Origin: Gordonia alkaliphila
Lineage (GTDB): Bacteria > Actinomycetota > Actinomycetes > Mycobacteriales > Mycobacteriaceae
Length of the DNA stretch: 64,000 nucleotides
Direction of reading: 5' to 3'
Assembly (NCBI RefSeq): GCF_023017165.1
Contig: NZ_JALKBW010000001.1
Coordinates: 2,852,001 to 2,916,000, forward strand
The notes under the pieces are model-generated. The model searched no databases. It saw only the letters and a list, made by a program, of their open reading frames with translations, and had not been told where the DNA came from. Position 1 is the stretch's first letter; each line of letters starts with the position of its first letter. Both the position numbers and the translations under genes were made by a program. Positions 13,535 through 22,112 of the stretch are shown piece after piece.

Positions 13535-13876
13535 ATGAACACTCTCGATTTCCTCGACAAGCAGTCTCTCCGTGACGACATCCCCGAGTTCGCCCCCGGC
13601 GACACCGTCGACGTCCACGTGAAGGTCATCGAAGGCTCGAAGGAGCGTATCCAGGTCTTTAAGGGTGTCGTGATCCGTCGCCAGGGCGGCGGCCTGCGCG
13701 AGACCTTCACCGTCCGCAAGGTGTCGTTCGGCGTCGGCGTGGAGCGTACCTTCCCGGTGCACAGCCCCAACCTCGCCAAGATCGACGTCCTCACCCGCGG
13801 TGACGTGCGTCGCGCCAAGCTGTACTACCTGCGCGACCTGCGCGGCAAGGCTGCCAAGATCAAGGAAAAGCGCTGA
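13535..13876 (+). CDS. rplS: 50S ribosomal protein bL19
   Basis: A 113-residue L19 that sits at the subunit interface. Family segments are [46 protein letters not shown] and [24 protein letters not shown] precedes the ATG. It is transcribed alone, with a promoter upstream and a hairpin downstream. Confidence 0.97.
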   Translation: MNTLDFLDKQSLRDDIPEFAPGDTVDVHVKVIEGSKERIQVFKGVVIRRQGGGLRETFTVRKVSFGVGVERTFPVHSPNLAKIDVLTRGDVRRAKLYYLRDLRGKAAKIKEKR

Positions 13877-13897
13877 CCTGCGCTGACCTGACTTCCC

Positions 13898-13932
13898 GGG
13901 ACCCCGGCACCGACTTTCGGTGCCGGGGTTCC
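13898..13932 (+). terminator. hairpin terminator after rplS
   Basis: ACCCCGGCACCGA (13901-13913) pairs perfectly with TCGGTGCCGGGGT (13917-13929) around a 3-base loop, extendable by a wobble and two pairs. There is no T-run, which is usual for this GC-rich group. Confidence 0.75.
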
Positions 13933-14012
13933 GGCGTTGACGGGCCGGGAACCGCGGCGCACCGTTCGGTGCGGCGGCGCGCCGCGTCGCGCTGCCGCTA
14001 GGCTGGTATCTC

Positions 14013-14837
14013 GTGAGTGACAACGACGCCGTAGATCCGGACGACCGCGGCACCGAGCCCGAGATTCCGGCGCAGGATCCGGGGGCGGCCACCGGCAAGG
14101 ATGCGGACGACGACGGCAAGCGTCGCAAGGGCGGACTCCTCCGCGAACTGGCCATCGTCGTCGCGACCGTCCTGATCTTGATGTTCGTGGCGTCGACGTT
14201 CCTGTTCCGCCAGTACGTGGTGCCCAGCGAGTCGATGGAGCCCACTCTGCACGGCTGCTACGGCTGCACCAACGACCGGATCCTGGTCGACAAGCTGACC
14301 TACCGCTTCACCGATCCCAAGCCGGGCGACGTGATCGTGTTCAAGGCGCCCACCTCGTCGTGGGACGGTGCCTGGAGTTCGCCGCGGTCGTCGAACGCCG
14401 TGGTGCGCGGTATGCAGAACGTGCTGTCGTGGTTCGCGCTGGCGCCGCCCGACGAGAACAACCTGGTCAAGCGCGTGATCGCGACCGGCGGCCAGACCGT
14501 CGCCTGCCGCAACGAGGACGGCAAGGGTGTGACCGTCGACGGTATGTCGCTCACCGAGCCGTACATCGACGTGGAACTGCAGAACGAGACCTACAGCGAC
14601 TCCACCGGTGTCCTCGGCGGCGGCAGCTGCTACGGGGGCGACTTCGGTCCCATCAAGGTGCCCGACGGCAACGTGTGGGTGATGGGTGACAACCGCAGCT
14701 CCTCGGCGGACTCGCGCGCCCACATCGACGACGAGTTCCAGGGCACCGTGCCGGTCTCGGACATCCGCGGCAAGGTGCGCTTCATCCTGTACCCGTTCTC
14801 CCGGTTCGGTGGGGTCGGGTCCGTCGACCCCCAGTAG
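14013..14837 (+). CDS. lepB: signal peptidase I
   Basis: A 274-residue membrane serine protease that cleaves Sec and Tat signal peptides on the outer face of the membrane. A charged cytoplasmic N-terminus of about 40 residues is followed by one membrane helix (about 45-65) and the catalytic SESM motif with Ser74. The catalytic Lys153 lies in [11 protein letters not shown], and [11 protein letters not shown] forms the third conserved box. TAGGCT ends 8 bases before the GTG start, suggesting a leaderless transcript. The stop overlaps the rnhB start. Confidence 0.95.
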   Translation: MSDNDAVDPDDRGTEPEIPAQDPGAATGKDADDDGKRRKGGLLRELAIVVATVLILMFVASTFLFRQYVVPSESMEPTLHGCYGCTNDRILVDKLTYRFTDPKPGDVIVFKAPTSSWDGAWSSPRSSNAVVRGMQNVLSWFALAPPDENNLVKRVIATGGQTVACRNEDGKGVTVDGMSLTEPYIDVELQNETYSDSTGVLGGGSCYGGDFGPIKVPDGNVWVMGDNRSSSADSRAHIDDEFQGTVPVSDIRGKVRFILYPFSRFGGVGSVDPQ

Positions 14838-15511
14838 TGCCGGGAGCGCACGTGTCGAGGTCGACGAGTTGGCCGCCGCGCACCACGGTGCGTCGTTCGG
14901 CGAGCCTGCGGACGCTGGAGTTCACGCTCGAACGCAGCGGGCTCGGTCCGGTGGCCGGGGTCGACGAGGCCGGCCGCGGCGCCTGCGCGGGACCGCTGGT
15001 GGTGGCCGCCTGCATCCTGCGGCCGCAGCAGCTGAAATCGCTTGCCGATCTTGACGATTCGAAGAAGCTGAGCGCCGTGACGCGCGACCGCCTGTACACG
15101 GCCGTCACCAAGCATGCGCTGGCCTTCAGCGTGGTGGCGATCGAGGCCGAGGAGATCGACCGGATCGGGATCCACGTGGCCAACCTGCGCGGCATGCGCC
15201 AGGCCGTCGCCGGCCTGTCGATCCGGCCCGGGTATGTGCTGTCCGACGGCTTCGCCGTGCCCGGGCTGCCTGCGCCGTCGTTGCCGGTGATCGGCGGCGA
15301 CGCCAACGCCGCCTGTATCGCCGCGGCCTCGGTGCTGGCGAAGGTCACCCGGGACCGGGTGATGGCCGGCTACGACGACCTGCATCCCGGCTACGACTTC
15401 GGCGTCCACAAGGGCTACAGCACGGCCCGGCACATGGCTCGACTCGACGTCCTCGGGCCGTCGCCGGAGCACCGGCTGTCGTACCGAAACGTCTCCGATA
15501 GGCTGGCGTAA
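14837..15511 (+). CDS. rnhB: ribonuclease HII
   Basis: A 224-residue enzyme that removes ribonucleotides from DNA. The catalytic motif [17 protein letters not shown] contains Asp43 and Glu44; further family parts are [26 protein letters not shown] (a catalytic aspartate) and HKGYSTARH. The GTG at 14837 overlaps the lepB stop by one base; a start at GTG 14852 is also possible because the first 30 residues lie outside the core fold. Confidence 0.94.
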   Translation: MPGAHVSRSTSWPPRTTVRRSASLRTLEFTLERSGLGPVAGVDEAGRGACAGPLVVAACILRPQQLKSLADLDDSKKLSAVTRDRLYTAVTKHALAFSVVAIEAEEIDRIGIHVANLRGMRQAVAGLSIRPGYVLSDGFAVPGLPAPSLPVIGGDANAACIAAASVLAKVTRDRVMAGYDDLHPGYDFGVHKGYSTARHMARLDVLGPSPEHRLSYRNVSDRLA

Positions 15512-15822
15512 TGAGCGCTGAGGACCTCGAGAAGTACGAGGCGGAGATGGAGCTGTCCCTGTACCGCGAGTACAAGGACCTGGTCGGCCAATTCTCGTAT
15601 GTGGTGGAGACCGAACGACGGTTCTACCTGGCCAACGGTGTGAACATGGTGCCGCGCAACAACGACGGCGAGGTCTACTTCGAGATCCACCTGACCGACG
15701 CCTGGGTGTGGGACATGTACCGCCCGGCGCGGTTCGTCAAGCAGGTGCGCGTGGTGACGTTCAAGGACGTCAACATCGAGGAGCTCGAACGCTCCGAACT
15801 GCGTTTGCCCGACGAGCCCTGA
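15511..15822 (+). CDS. DUF2469 family protein
   Basis: A 103-residue conserved actinobacterial protein of unknown role (M. tuberculosis Rv2901c family, from memory). It starts [20 protein letters not shown] and contains VVETERRFYLANGVN and DAWVWDMYRPARFV, hallmarks of DUF2469. ATG overlaps the rnhB stop (TAATG), so the two are translationally coupled. Its last 16 coding and stop bases (15807-15822) are repeated at 15852-15867 in the terminator that follows. Confidence 0.92.
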   Translation: MSAEDLEKYEAEMELSLYREYKDLVGQFSYVVETERRFYLANGVNMVPRNNDGEVYFEIHLTDAWVWDMYRPARFVKQVRVVTFKDVNIEELERSELRLPDEP

Positions 15823-15845
15823 TCGCGAGCTCTGATCCTGACGAA

Positions 15846-15884
15846 CACTGAGCCCGACGAGCCCTGAGCTCGTCGGGCTCAGTG
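15846..15884 (+). terminator. 17-bp perfect hairpin terminator after the DUF2469 gene
   Basis: Bases 15846-15862 and 15868-15884 form a perfect 17-bp stem around a 5-base loop (CCTGA). No T-run follows. Part of the left arm is a copy of the end of the upstream coding sequence. Confidence 0.8.
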
Positions 15885-15904
15885 CTGTACCAGTCGGCCG
15901 CCCT

Positions 15905-15947
15905 CTGCCGTCTGGTGCAGTCGTCTGGTGACTGCAGCAGACGGCAG
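15905..15947. repeat. strong second inverted repeat in the DUF2469-yraN gap
   Basis: CTGCCGTCTG (15905-15914) pairs with CAGACGGCAG (15938-15947). Inside it TGCAGTC (15916-15922) pairs with GACTGCA (15930-15936), with one G-G mismatch between the stems and a 7-base loop. A third inverted repeat CTGTGGAC/GTCCACAG follows at 16005-16030. The 261-base gap from 15823 to 16083 contains no gene that I can support. Confidence 0.6.
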
Positions 15948-16083
15948 CGCTGTCCGGCGGGCTGTGAAGCGTTTGCTTGGTTGGTTGCTGTGATGGTCGG
16001 GGTGCTGTGGACAGGTGGCATGGTCCACAGGGCGTGAGGGTTCCCGGTTCTTCCCGCAGCGCGCTCGCAGCAGGCTGGTTGGC

Positions 16084-16488
16084 ATGGGGGAGAACACGGT
16101 GCGCCGCGACCGGCGTGGACAAGTGGGTCGGATCGGGGAGGACTTCGCAGCCGAGTTCATCGACTCGATCGGCTGGAAGATTCTCGACAGGAACTGGCGC
16201 ACGCGCTACGGCGAACTCGACCTGATCGCCGCCGACGGCGGCACGCTGGTGATCGTCGAGGTGAAGACGCGGGCCTCGCACACCTACACCGATCCGGTCG
16301 CCGCCATCACGCCGACCAAGTTGCGGCGGATGCGGCTGCTGGCGCGACAGTGGTTGGCGGCCCAGCCCGATCCGGCGCCGTGGTGGGAGGTGGTCCGGTT
16401 CGACGCGATCTCCGTGCAACTCGATGTGCGCGACCCCGAGGATCGGGCGGCGGCCCGGCTGCGTCACCACCGCGGCCTGGTGGAGTGA
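16084..16488 (+). CDS. yraN: YraN/UPF0102 family putative endonuclease
   Basis: A 134-residue Holliday-junction-resolvase-like fold protein. The nuclease residues are visible as GELDLIA followed by VIVEVKTR (Asp, Glu-x-Lys), preceded by GEDFAAEFI. I chose ATG 16084; the frame is open 69 bases farther up but without homology. It heads the yraN-comM-dprA group, a conserved neighbourhood linked to DNA uptake and processing. Confidence 0.9.
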   Translation: MGENTVRRDRRGQVGRIGEDFAAEFIDSIGWKILDRNWRTRYGELDLIAADGGTLVIVEVKTRASHTYTDPVAAITPTKLRRMRLLARQWLAAQPDPAPWWEVVRFDAISVQLDVRDPEDRAAARLRHHRGLVE

Positions 16489-16498
16489 GGCGACCGGC

Positions 16499-18007
16499 AT
16501 GCGCATCGTCGGCAATGTGCACTCCATGGGGCTGGGTGGCTTCACTGGCCAGCCGGTGGAGATCCAGGGCAACATCGGGCAGGGACTGCCGAAATTCACC
16601 GTCAGCGGCAGCGTCGACGCGTCCCTGCGGGAGGCGAAGGACCGAGTCCGCGCGGCGATCGTCAACAGCGGCTTCAAGTTTCCGGAGTTGGCCGTCACGG
16701 TGGCGCTGGCACCCGCCCAACTGCGCAAGGAAGGATCGGGATTCGATCTCGGCATGGCGCTGTCGTTGCTGATCGCCGGGGGACAGGCGGCGACGGAGCG
16801 GCTGCGCGGCACGGTCTTCCTCGGTGAGTTGGCGCTCGACGGCCGGGTGCGCGCGGTGCGCGGCGTGCTGCCGCTGCTGCTGGCGGCGCGGGACCACGGC
16901 TTCGGCCGCGCGGTGGTGCCGGTGGCGAACCTGCGCGAGGCGGCGCTGGTCGACGAGTTGGAAGTCGGTGGGGCGCAATCGCTCTCGCAGGTGGTCGCCT
17001 GGCTGGCTGGCGACGGGGCATTGGACGCGGTGAGCGACGATCCGGTGCCGCCGGCGCCGTCGGTCCCGGACATGGCCGACGTGGTGGGCCAGTCCGCGGC
17101 CCGGCAGGCACTCGAGGTGGCCGCGGCGGGCGGGCACCACGTCCTCATGGTGGGGCCACCGGGGATCGGCAAGACCATGCTTGCCGCGCGTCTGCCCGGG
17201 ATCCTGCCCGAGCTCGACCCCGCGGAGTCGTTGCAGGTCACCGCGATTCACTCGGTGGCCGGCACCCTGCCCGACACGCACCCGCTGATCACGGTGCCGC
17301 CGTTCGTCGCACCGCACCACAGCGTCAGCGCCGCGGCGCTGCTTGGCGGCGGAACCGGGATGGCGCGCCCGGGCGCCGTCTCCCGAGCCCACCGCGGCGT
17401 GCTCTTCCTGGACGAGTGCGCCGAGATGGGCGCCAAGGTGCTCGACGGCCTGCGACAACCGTTGGAGGAAGGCGAGATCCGTCTGTCCCGTCGCGACGGT
17501 GACACGAAGTACCCGGCGCGGTTCCTACTGCTGCTCGCGGCCAACCCGTGTCCGTGCGCGCCCGCCCACGACATCGACTGCGTCTGCAGCTCGGTGGTGC
17601 GCCGACGGTATCTGGGCAAGCTGTCGGGTCCGTTGCTCGATCGCGTCGACATCCGCGTGCAGATGGAGCCGCCGGGGCCCACCATGCTGCTGACCGGACA
17701 GGGCGAGCCCAGCGCGGCGATCGCCGCGCGAGTGGCCACCGCCCGAGCGCAGGCGCGGGAGCGGTGGGGGGAACAGGGGTGGACCACCAACGCCGAAGTG
17801 CCGGGAAATGCTCTGCGCCAAGACTTTCCGCTCAGCCGGGCGGCGCTCGCACCGATCGAACGCTATCTGCGCGACGGGCGGATCACCGCGCGCGGGGCGG
17901 ATCGCGCACTGCGGTTGGCGTGGACACTCAACGACCTGCGGGGCGGCACGTCGCCGGAGCTCGACGACGTGGCGCAGGCCCTGATGTATCGGGACAGGAA
18001 CTTCTGA
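16499..18007 (+). CDS. comM: YifB/ComM family Mg-chelatase-like AAA ATPase
   Basis: A 502-residue protein: an N-terminal Lon-like domain (MRIVGNVHSMGLGG, KFTVSGSVDASLREAKDRV), an AAA core with Walker A GPPGIGKTM near residue 220 and the Walker B-like GVLFLDECAEM, a Cys-rich insert (NPCPCAPAHDIDCVCSS), and a C-terminal helical domain. In naturally competent bacteria ComM is a branch-migration helicase for incoming DNA. Its start lies 10 bases after yraN and its stop overlaps dprA (TGATG). Confidence 0.93.
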   Translation: MRIVGNVHSMGLGGFTGQPVEIQGNIGQGLPKFTVSGSVDASLREAKDRVRAAIVNSGFKFPELAVTVALAPAQLRKEGSGFDLGMALSLLIAGGQAATERLRGTVFLGELALDGRVRAVRGVLPLLLAARDHGFGRAVVPVANLREAALVDELEVGGAQSLSQVVAWLAGDGALDAVSDDPVPPAPSVPDMADVVGQSAARQALEVAAAGGHHVLMVGPPGIGKTMLAARLPGILPELDPAESLQVTAIHSVAGTLPDTHPLITVPPFVAPHHSVSAAALLGGGTGMARPGAVSRAHRGVLFLDECAEMGAKVLDGLRQPLEEGEIRLSRRDGDTKYPARFLLLLAANPCPCAPAHDIDCVCSSVVRRRYLGKLSGPLLDRVDIRVQMEPPGPTMLLTGQGEPSAAIAARVATARAQARERWGEQGWTTNAEVPGNALRQDFPLSRAALAPIERYLRDGRITARGADRALRLAWTLNDLRGGTSPELDDVAQALMYRDRNF

Positions 18008-19146
18008 TGAGTGCGATGAGTGACGACGACCGGCGTGCATGGGCATATCTGGCGGCGGTGGCCGAGCCTCCGTGTGCCCCGCTGATCGCACTGGCGGCGC
18101 GGTACGGGGCGGTCGAGACCGCGCGAATGATCAAGGCCCGGAAGCTGCCCGCGGGCAACGCTGCCGTACTCACGGCCACGCAGGCACGCTGTGAAACAGA
18201 CTCGGCCTCAACCGATCTGGAGACCGCACACCGTCGCGGAGCCCGGCTGGTGACGCCGGAGGACGACGAGTGGCCGGGCTGGGCGCTGCTCGCGCTGGAC
18301 CAGGCGAGCACGTCGGCGCGTGGCGGCGGACCGCTGGCGCTGTGGGTGCGCGGACCCGCGAGTCTCGGGGACGCCAGCGCGGTGGCCGTCGGGCTGGTCG
18401 GGTCGCGCGCGGCCACCTCGTACGGAACCCACGTCGCCGGCCAGTTGGCGTCCGGGCTGGCCGATCAGGGTGCGTCGGTGGTGTCCGGCGGGGCGTACGG
18501 GATCGATGGCGCCGCCCATCGGGGAGCGTTGGCAGCGGGCGGCCGGACCGTGGCGGTGTTGGCGTGCGGTATCGATCGGGACTATCCCAGCGGGCATGCG
18601 CGCCTGCTCGAAGAGATCGGCGACCACGGGCTGGTGGTGAGCGAGTACCCGCCCGGCACCACAGCGGCCAAACATCGGTTCCTGACGCGGAACCGTCTGG
18701 TGGCGGCTCTGTCGGCAGCGCTCGTTGTCGTCGAGGCAGGGCGACGATCGGGCGCGGCGAACACCGCGGCCTGGGCTCGGAACCTCGGGCGGCCGCTGGG
18801 AGCGGTGCCGGGTCCTATCACGTCGGCGATGTCGGTGGGCTGTCATCAGATGATCGCCGACGGGCAGGCCACGCTGGTGATCGACGCGCCCTCGGTCCTG
18901 GCGCTGGTCGAGGCGACCGGGCACGACAACTTCGTACGATCCCCGGCCACTCCGATCGATGGCCTGCCACCGGAGCAGTTCGAGGTGATCGAGGCGCTCC
19001 CGGCGCACGGCGGCCTGCGGGTCGAGGAGATCGCCTTCAGCGCCGGCAAGCCGGTCGCCGCGGTCCTGACCGCGCTCGCCGTCTTGGAGGTCAGGGGGCT
19101 CGTCGACGGGTCTTCCGGGGTGTGGCGTCTTGCGGAGTCCCGGTGA
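18007..19146 (+). CDS. dprA: DNA-processing protein DprA
   Basis: A 379-residue protein that in competent bacteria loads RecA on single-stranded DNA. The Rossmann-like core begins near residue 128 with VGLVGSRAATSYG and continues with SGGAYGIDGAAHRGALAAGG, VLACGIDRDYPSGH, EYPPGT and FLTRNRLVAALS, all DprA signatures. A C-terminal winged-helix-like part (about 320-379) ends the protein. ATG overlaps the comM stop. The start of the inserted toxin-antitoxin region lies just beyond its stop. Confidence 0.95.
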   Translation: MSAMSDDDRRAWAYLAAVAEPPCAPLIALAARYGAVETARMIKARKLPAGNAAVLTATQARCETDSASTDLETAHRRGARLVTPEDDEWPGWALLALDQASTSARGGGPLALWVRGPASLGDASAVAVGLVGSRAATSYGTHVAGQLASGLADQGASVVSGGAYGIDGAAHRGALAAGGRTVAVLACGIDRDYPSGHARLLEEIGDHGLVVSEYPPGTTAAKHRFLTRNRLVAALSAALVVVEAGRRSGAANTAAWARNLGRPLGAVPGPITSAMSVGCHQMIADGQATLVIDAPSVLALVEATGHDNFVRSPATPIDGLPPEQFEVIEALPAHGGLRVEEIAFSAGKPVAAVLTALAVLEVRGLVDGSSGVWRLAESR

Positions 19147-19184
19147 TCCGCGGTCGCGTGGGGTCGGGGCCTACTCCTTCGCTG

Positions 19185-19211
19185 TTTGCATGTTCTACCT
19201 GGGTATATACT
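19185..19211 (+). promoter_or_regulatory. AT-rich promoter of the toxin-antitoxin pair
   Basis: TATACT at 19206-19211 with TTTGCA at 19185-19190 (15-base spacing; other -35 registers are possible). GTATATAC at 19203-19210 is a perfect 8-bp palindrome across the -10 and could be an operator for the HTH antitoxin. The AT richness is unusual for this window. Confidence 0.45.
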
Positions 19212-19218
19212 CAAATGT

Positions 19219-19263
19219 ATGAGCGCGAAGGACGATGGTGGAGTGAGCATATGCCTGGCGTGA
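19219..19263 (+). CDS. possible 14-residue leader peptide before the antitoxin
   Basis: An ATG lies 7 bases after the TATACT hexamer, the geometry of leaderless genes seen elsewhere in this window. It opens a 14-codon frame (MSAKDDGGVSICLA) that ends at 19263, 12 bases inside the antitoxin gene. The overlap could couple antitoxin translation to that of the leader. It may equally be chance, and the antitoxin might start at the in-frame ATG at 19215. Confidence 0.25.
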   Translation: MSAKDDGGVSICLA

Positions 19264-20075
19264 AGAGATCGACCAGGATGGCCGGGCGAATGCGGTCCGG
19301 GCGCATCGGCGGACGCCGGGTCGTAGCCGGTGCGGCGCGAGGTGCCTTCGCGAGCGCTGGCTTGAAGCTGCACGGTGCGGACGGCGAGCCGGTGATGGTC
19401 AGGGGCACGGCCACGGGAATCGTCGTCGCCGGGATGCGCGGAGCCACGACCGGAAAGTCGACAACAAGCGGACGCCCGAAGGGTGCTGTTCGATATGGCG
19501 TCGCGGAGGCCTCGAAGTTGGTTCTCTACGACGGTAAGGGCAATCCGCTGAAGGGCACCGACATTATTTCCGCGCTGGCAGCGACCGGACACGCAGGACT
19601 ACGTGATGCCAGAGCGAAGCACACTGCGAAGCAATCGGCCCGGCAGTTGATTGCCGCGGTGAAGGCGCAAGAGCGCTTGGTGAAGGCACGACGGGTACGC
19701 GCAATCGTGACCGGTGTGACCGAAGAGGGAATGAGTCAATCCGAGGTTGCGGTGCTCGCCGAAATTTCACAGGCGCAGGTGAGCAGAATCATCAAGGCTG
19801 CGGGTGCCGACATGCTCACCCCGACGCCCAACGAGATCATCGACGAACGTGACGCAGGTGAGATCGATGACGCAGAAATGCTGGCTCGTCTGATCGAGAT
19901 CGACTGCACCTACAACCAGTATCCCGACGGTGGCAATGCGGCGGTCGACGCCTTTGTGCCCGGTACATGGAACCAGATCGAGTCGGCGTTCCACGGTGGG
20001 CGGATCACCTACGAGCAGTACCGGCTCATCGTCCAGGCACATGCGCAAGAGTTGAGAAATAGTAGCGGCCAGTGA
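19251..20075 (+). CDS. HTH-containing putative antitoxin partner of a zeta-type kinase
   Basis: A 274-residue protein of no named family that I recognise. The N-terminal 80 residues are basic (Arg/Lys/Gly-rich); a helix-turn-helix lies near residues 158-182 (GMSQSEVAVLAEISQAQVSR); the C-terminal 85 residues are acidic and mostly helical. ATG 19251 has GGAG at 19240-19243, 7 bases away; in-frame ATG 19215 is an alternative. The stop overlaps the kinase start (GTGA), the usual antitoxin-first layout. I infer DNA-binding autoregulation by the HTH and toxin neutralisation by the C-terminal part. Codon use is less GC-biased than in the neighbours, which suggests horizontal transfer. Confidence 0.6.
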   Translation: MPGVKRSTRMAGRMRSGRIGGRRVVAGAARGAFASAGLKLHGADGEPVMVRGTATGIVVAGMRGATTGKSTTSGRPKGAVRYGVAEASKLVLYDGKGNPLKGTDIISALAATGHAGLRDARAKHTAKQSARQLIAAVKAQERLVKARRVRAIVTGVTEEGMSQSEVAVLAEISQAQVSRIIKAAGADMLTPTPNEIIDERDAGEIDDAEMLARLIEIDCTYNQYPDGGNAAVDAFVPGTWNQIESAFHGGRITYEQYRLIVQAHAQELRNSSGQ

Positions 20076-20878
20076 GCGCTGCGTCCGCAGTCGTCGCCGG
20101 CCAGCTGGCCAGGCTCACCGAACCCGGTGGGCCGGCGTCTACGGACAGCGTTCGGAGCACGGAGCGGCTGTACATCGCCGATCCTGCGCGTGCATTGATC
20201 AGGCGCCAAGTGATCCGCTCGCATCTTGCGCGCCACACCGGGGTCGGTCGAGACCGGCGCGCGGTCGTTACCGCGGGACCGCCCGGCGCGGGGAAATCTA
20301 CGCGCTTGCGCGAGTCTGCTCGGCCGGATTTTCGTGACATCGATCCGGACGAGGTGAAGGACTCGCTACTACTGCAGGCGATGGCCGATGGGATCTACCA
20401 GGACCTGTTCGACCTTGTGCTCGCCGATGACCGTCCAGTAGCCCCGCGAGAACTGGCAGCGCTGGTGCATCGCGAGTCGACAATTGTCGCCGACGAACTG
20501 CAAAGGCAATGCCTGAGCAACGGTGAGAACGTGGTCATTCACGGCACACTCGGATGGTCGGGAATCGCCGCGCAGCTGATGGGCCGCCTGGTGGAGGCGG
20601 ATTACGCGCACCTGGAGATCGTCGATGTTCAGGTCGACCTATCGGAGTGCCGAAGTCGTGCGCTTCGCCGGTGGTGGGAGCGACGGGGCGGGCCAGACGT
20701 CCTCGGCGGACGCTTCACGCCGGAGGCCGCCATCGCGGAACTGTACGTCAGTGACTCGGAAACGGTATGCACCCGGCACGCGCGCGAGCTCTTCACGCTG
20801 GCGACGTCATCGGAAGCCTTCGAATCCGTCCAGCTCGTCACCTTCGGTCTGGACGGACGGCGACGCATCGAAGATTAG
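20072..20878 (+). CDS. zeta-toxin-like P-loop kinase
   Basis: A 268-residue P-loop protein with Walker A AGPPGAGKST (residues 68-77), followed by FRDIDPDEVKD, which matches the position of the acidic substrate-binding residues of zeta toxins, and a basic C-terminal RSRALRRWWERR segment like the family's lid. Zeta toxins phosphorylate UDP-N-acetylglucosamine and block wall synthesis; related kinases act on other substrates, so the target here is inferred. It is the second gene of a two-gene unit with a 4-base overlap. A housekeeping kinase role cannot be excluded. Confidence 0.7.
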   Translation: MSAASAVVAGQLARLTEPGGPASTDSVRSTERLYIADPARALIRRQVIRSHLARHTGVGRDRRAVVTAGPPGAGKSTRLRESARPDFRDIDPDEVKDSLLLQAMADGIYQDLFDLVLADDRPVAPRELAALVHRESTIVADELQRQCLSNGENVVIHGTLGWSGIAAQLMGRLVEADYAHLEIVDVQVDLSECRSRALRRWWERRGGPDVLGGRFTPEAAIAELYVSDSETVCTRHARELFTLATSSEAFESVQLVTFGLDGRRRIED

Positions 20879-20894
20879 GGACGCAGGGTCTCAC

Positions 20895-22073
20895 CTAGTC
20901 GTCTGGCCTGAGCACGTGCACGATATCGGCGCCACGCAGGTGCGCCATACGTTCGGCCGCCGACGTCAGCTGGGACTGGACCTCGTCGGTGAGCGGGGTG
21001 AACTCCGTCACCGTGAGGGTGAGGGAGGTGCCGCGTTTGCGGGGCCGCCAGGTGCCGGCGACGCGGCCGTCGACCAGCACGGCGCCCGGCCCTCCGAGGT
21101 TCGTGAACACCGCACGGTGGTGGGCCGGATCGACGATCGTCGCCCGGTCCCGTTGACCCAGGTACGGATCCAGCGCGGGCAGCAGGTGCACGCCGCGCGG
21201 CGGGGGAGACTCGCGCAGGTCATCGAGGTCCGCGGTGAGCAGCCAGGCTTCGCCGTCGTAGTCGACGGCGGTCAATTCGTCGTCGATCAGCGACCACCAG
21301 CCGCCCGTGTCGCCGGTGCGGACACCGAGCCAGGCCGCGAAGTCGTGCCGCGTCGACGGGCCGTAACAACGCAGGTAGCGCCGCACCAGTTCTGCCCGGG
21401 CGCGTTCGGGATCGGCGGCGGGGAGGTCGCCGAGCCACTCGCGGCACAGCACGAAGGGCGCGGTGTTGCCCTCGCGCGGCGCGAAGCAGACCAGGCGCTC
21501 CAGCGTCAGAATCCGCAGGCAGAAGTGCACCACGGCCTCACCCAGCGGCTGCCCGGGTGCGTGCGGGCCTTCGGCCAGCCAGTGGCGTCGTCGTTCGGTG
21601 GACAGCTGCGGCGCGATGGCGGCGGCTGCCTCCGCGCCGAGCGGGCCGATCGGCATCCGGCGGCCGGCCAGGACCGCGGTGACGGCGTCCCGGCACCGGG
21701 CCACCGCCTCGTCGAGCGTCAGGTCGAGCGTGGCCAGGGCCGGGATCACGCCCCGAATCAGTTGTGCGCGAACATCTTCCGTGGCGCCGAGGACACCGGT
21801 GGTGAAGACCGGTAGATCGGCGACGGGGACGAGGAAGGGTGCACCGCGCATCGACCAGGTTCGTATCAGCGCACCGGAATCCAGAGCGTCGTCGAGGTCC
21901 TGCGCGGTCAGCGTCGGCAGGCGCGCGCCGAGGGCGAGCAGCGCGGCCCCGGGCGGGGAGTCGCCGATTCCGCAGGCCCCGGCGGCGGAGGCCAGGTTCG
22001 AGGCCGGCGCCGTGAGGTGATGCCGACGAGCCCGAAAGGCGATCACTTGCTCGCGGGTCACCGTGATCGCCAT
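20895..22073 (-). CDS. winged-helix DNA-binding (AlkZ/YcaQ-like) protein
   Basis: A 392-residue member of the HTH_42 (AlkZ-like) family. It starts MAITVTREQVIAFRARRHHL and contains TWSMRGAPFLVP, the catalytic-type QxQ/QxD region equivalent being LIRTWSMRG followed by AWLGV, plus the late LLPALDPYLGQRDR and VLVDGRVAGTWR blocks typical of the family. AlkZ unhooks DNA interstrand crosslinks, but this widespread actinobacterial branch has no proven activity. I chose ATG 22073; TAGTCT lies 7 bases upstream, a leaderless layout. It diverges from the siderophore-interacting protein gene. Confidence 0.8.
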   Translation of the reverse strand: MAITVTREQVIAFRARRHHLTAPASNLASAAGACGIGDSPPGAALLALGARLPTLTAQDLDDALDSGALIRTWSMRGAPFLVPVADLPVFTTGVLGATEDVRAQLIRGVIPALATLDLTLDEAVARCRDAVTAVLAGRRMPIGPLGAEAAAAIAPQLSTERRRHWLAEGPHAPGQPLGEAVVHFCLRILTLERLVCFAPREGNTAPFVLCREWLGDLPAADPERARAELVRRYLRCYGPSTRHDFAAWLGVRTGDTGGWWSLIDDELTAVDYDGEAWLLTADLDDLRESPPPRGVHLLPALDPYLGQRDRATIVDPAHHRAVFTNLGGPGAVLVDGRVAGTWRPRKRGTSLTLTVTEFTPLTDEVQSQLTSAAERMAHLRGADIVHVLRPDD

Positions 22074-22093
22074 GCCCTCGAGACTAGCGTCAG

Positions 22094-22112
22094 TTAGGGG
22101 TGCCTTACTCGT
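22094..22112 (+). promoter_or_regulatory. candidate iron box (IdeR/DtxR type) between divergent genes
   Basis: The 19 bases TTAGGGGTGCCTTACTCGT match the IdeR consensus TTAGGTTAGSCTAACCTAA at about 12 positions, including the full left TTAGG. The site overlaps the -35 region of the siderophore-interacting protein gene (its -10, TACGGT, is at 22128-22133) and lies just upstream of the divergent promoter at 22081-22086. It would repress when iron is plentiful. Confidence 0.5.

Noticed and set aside
18270..19214. Upstream extension of the antitoxin frame through dprA
   Set aside because: It reads dprA in a wrong frame; promoter and ribosome site lie at 19185-19243.
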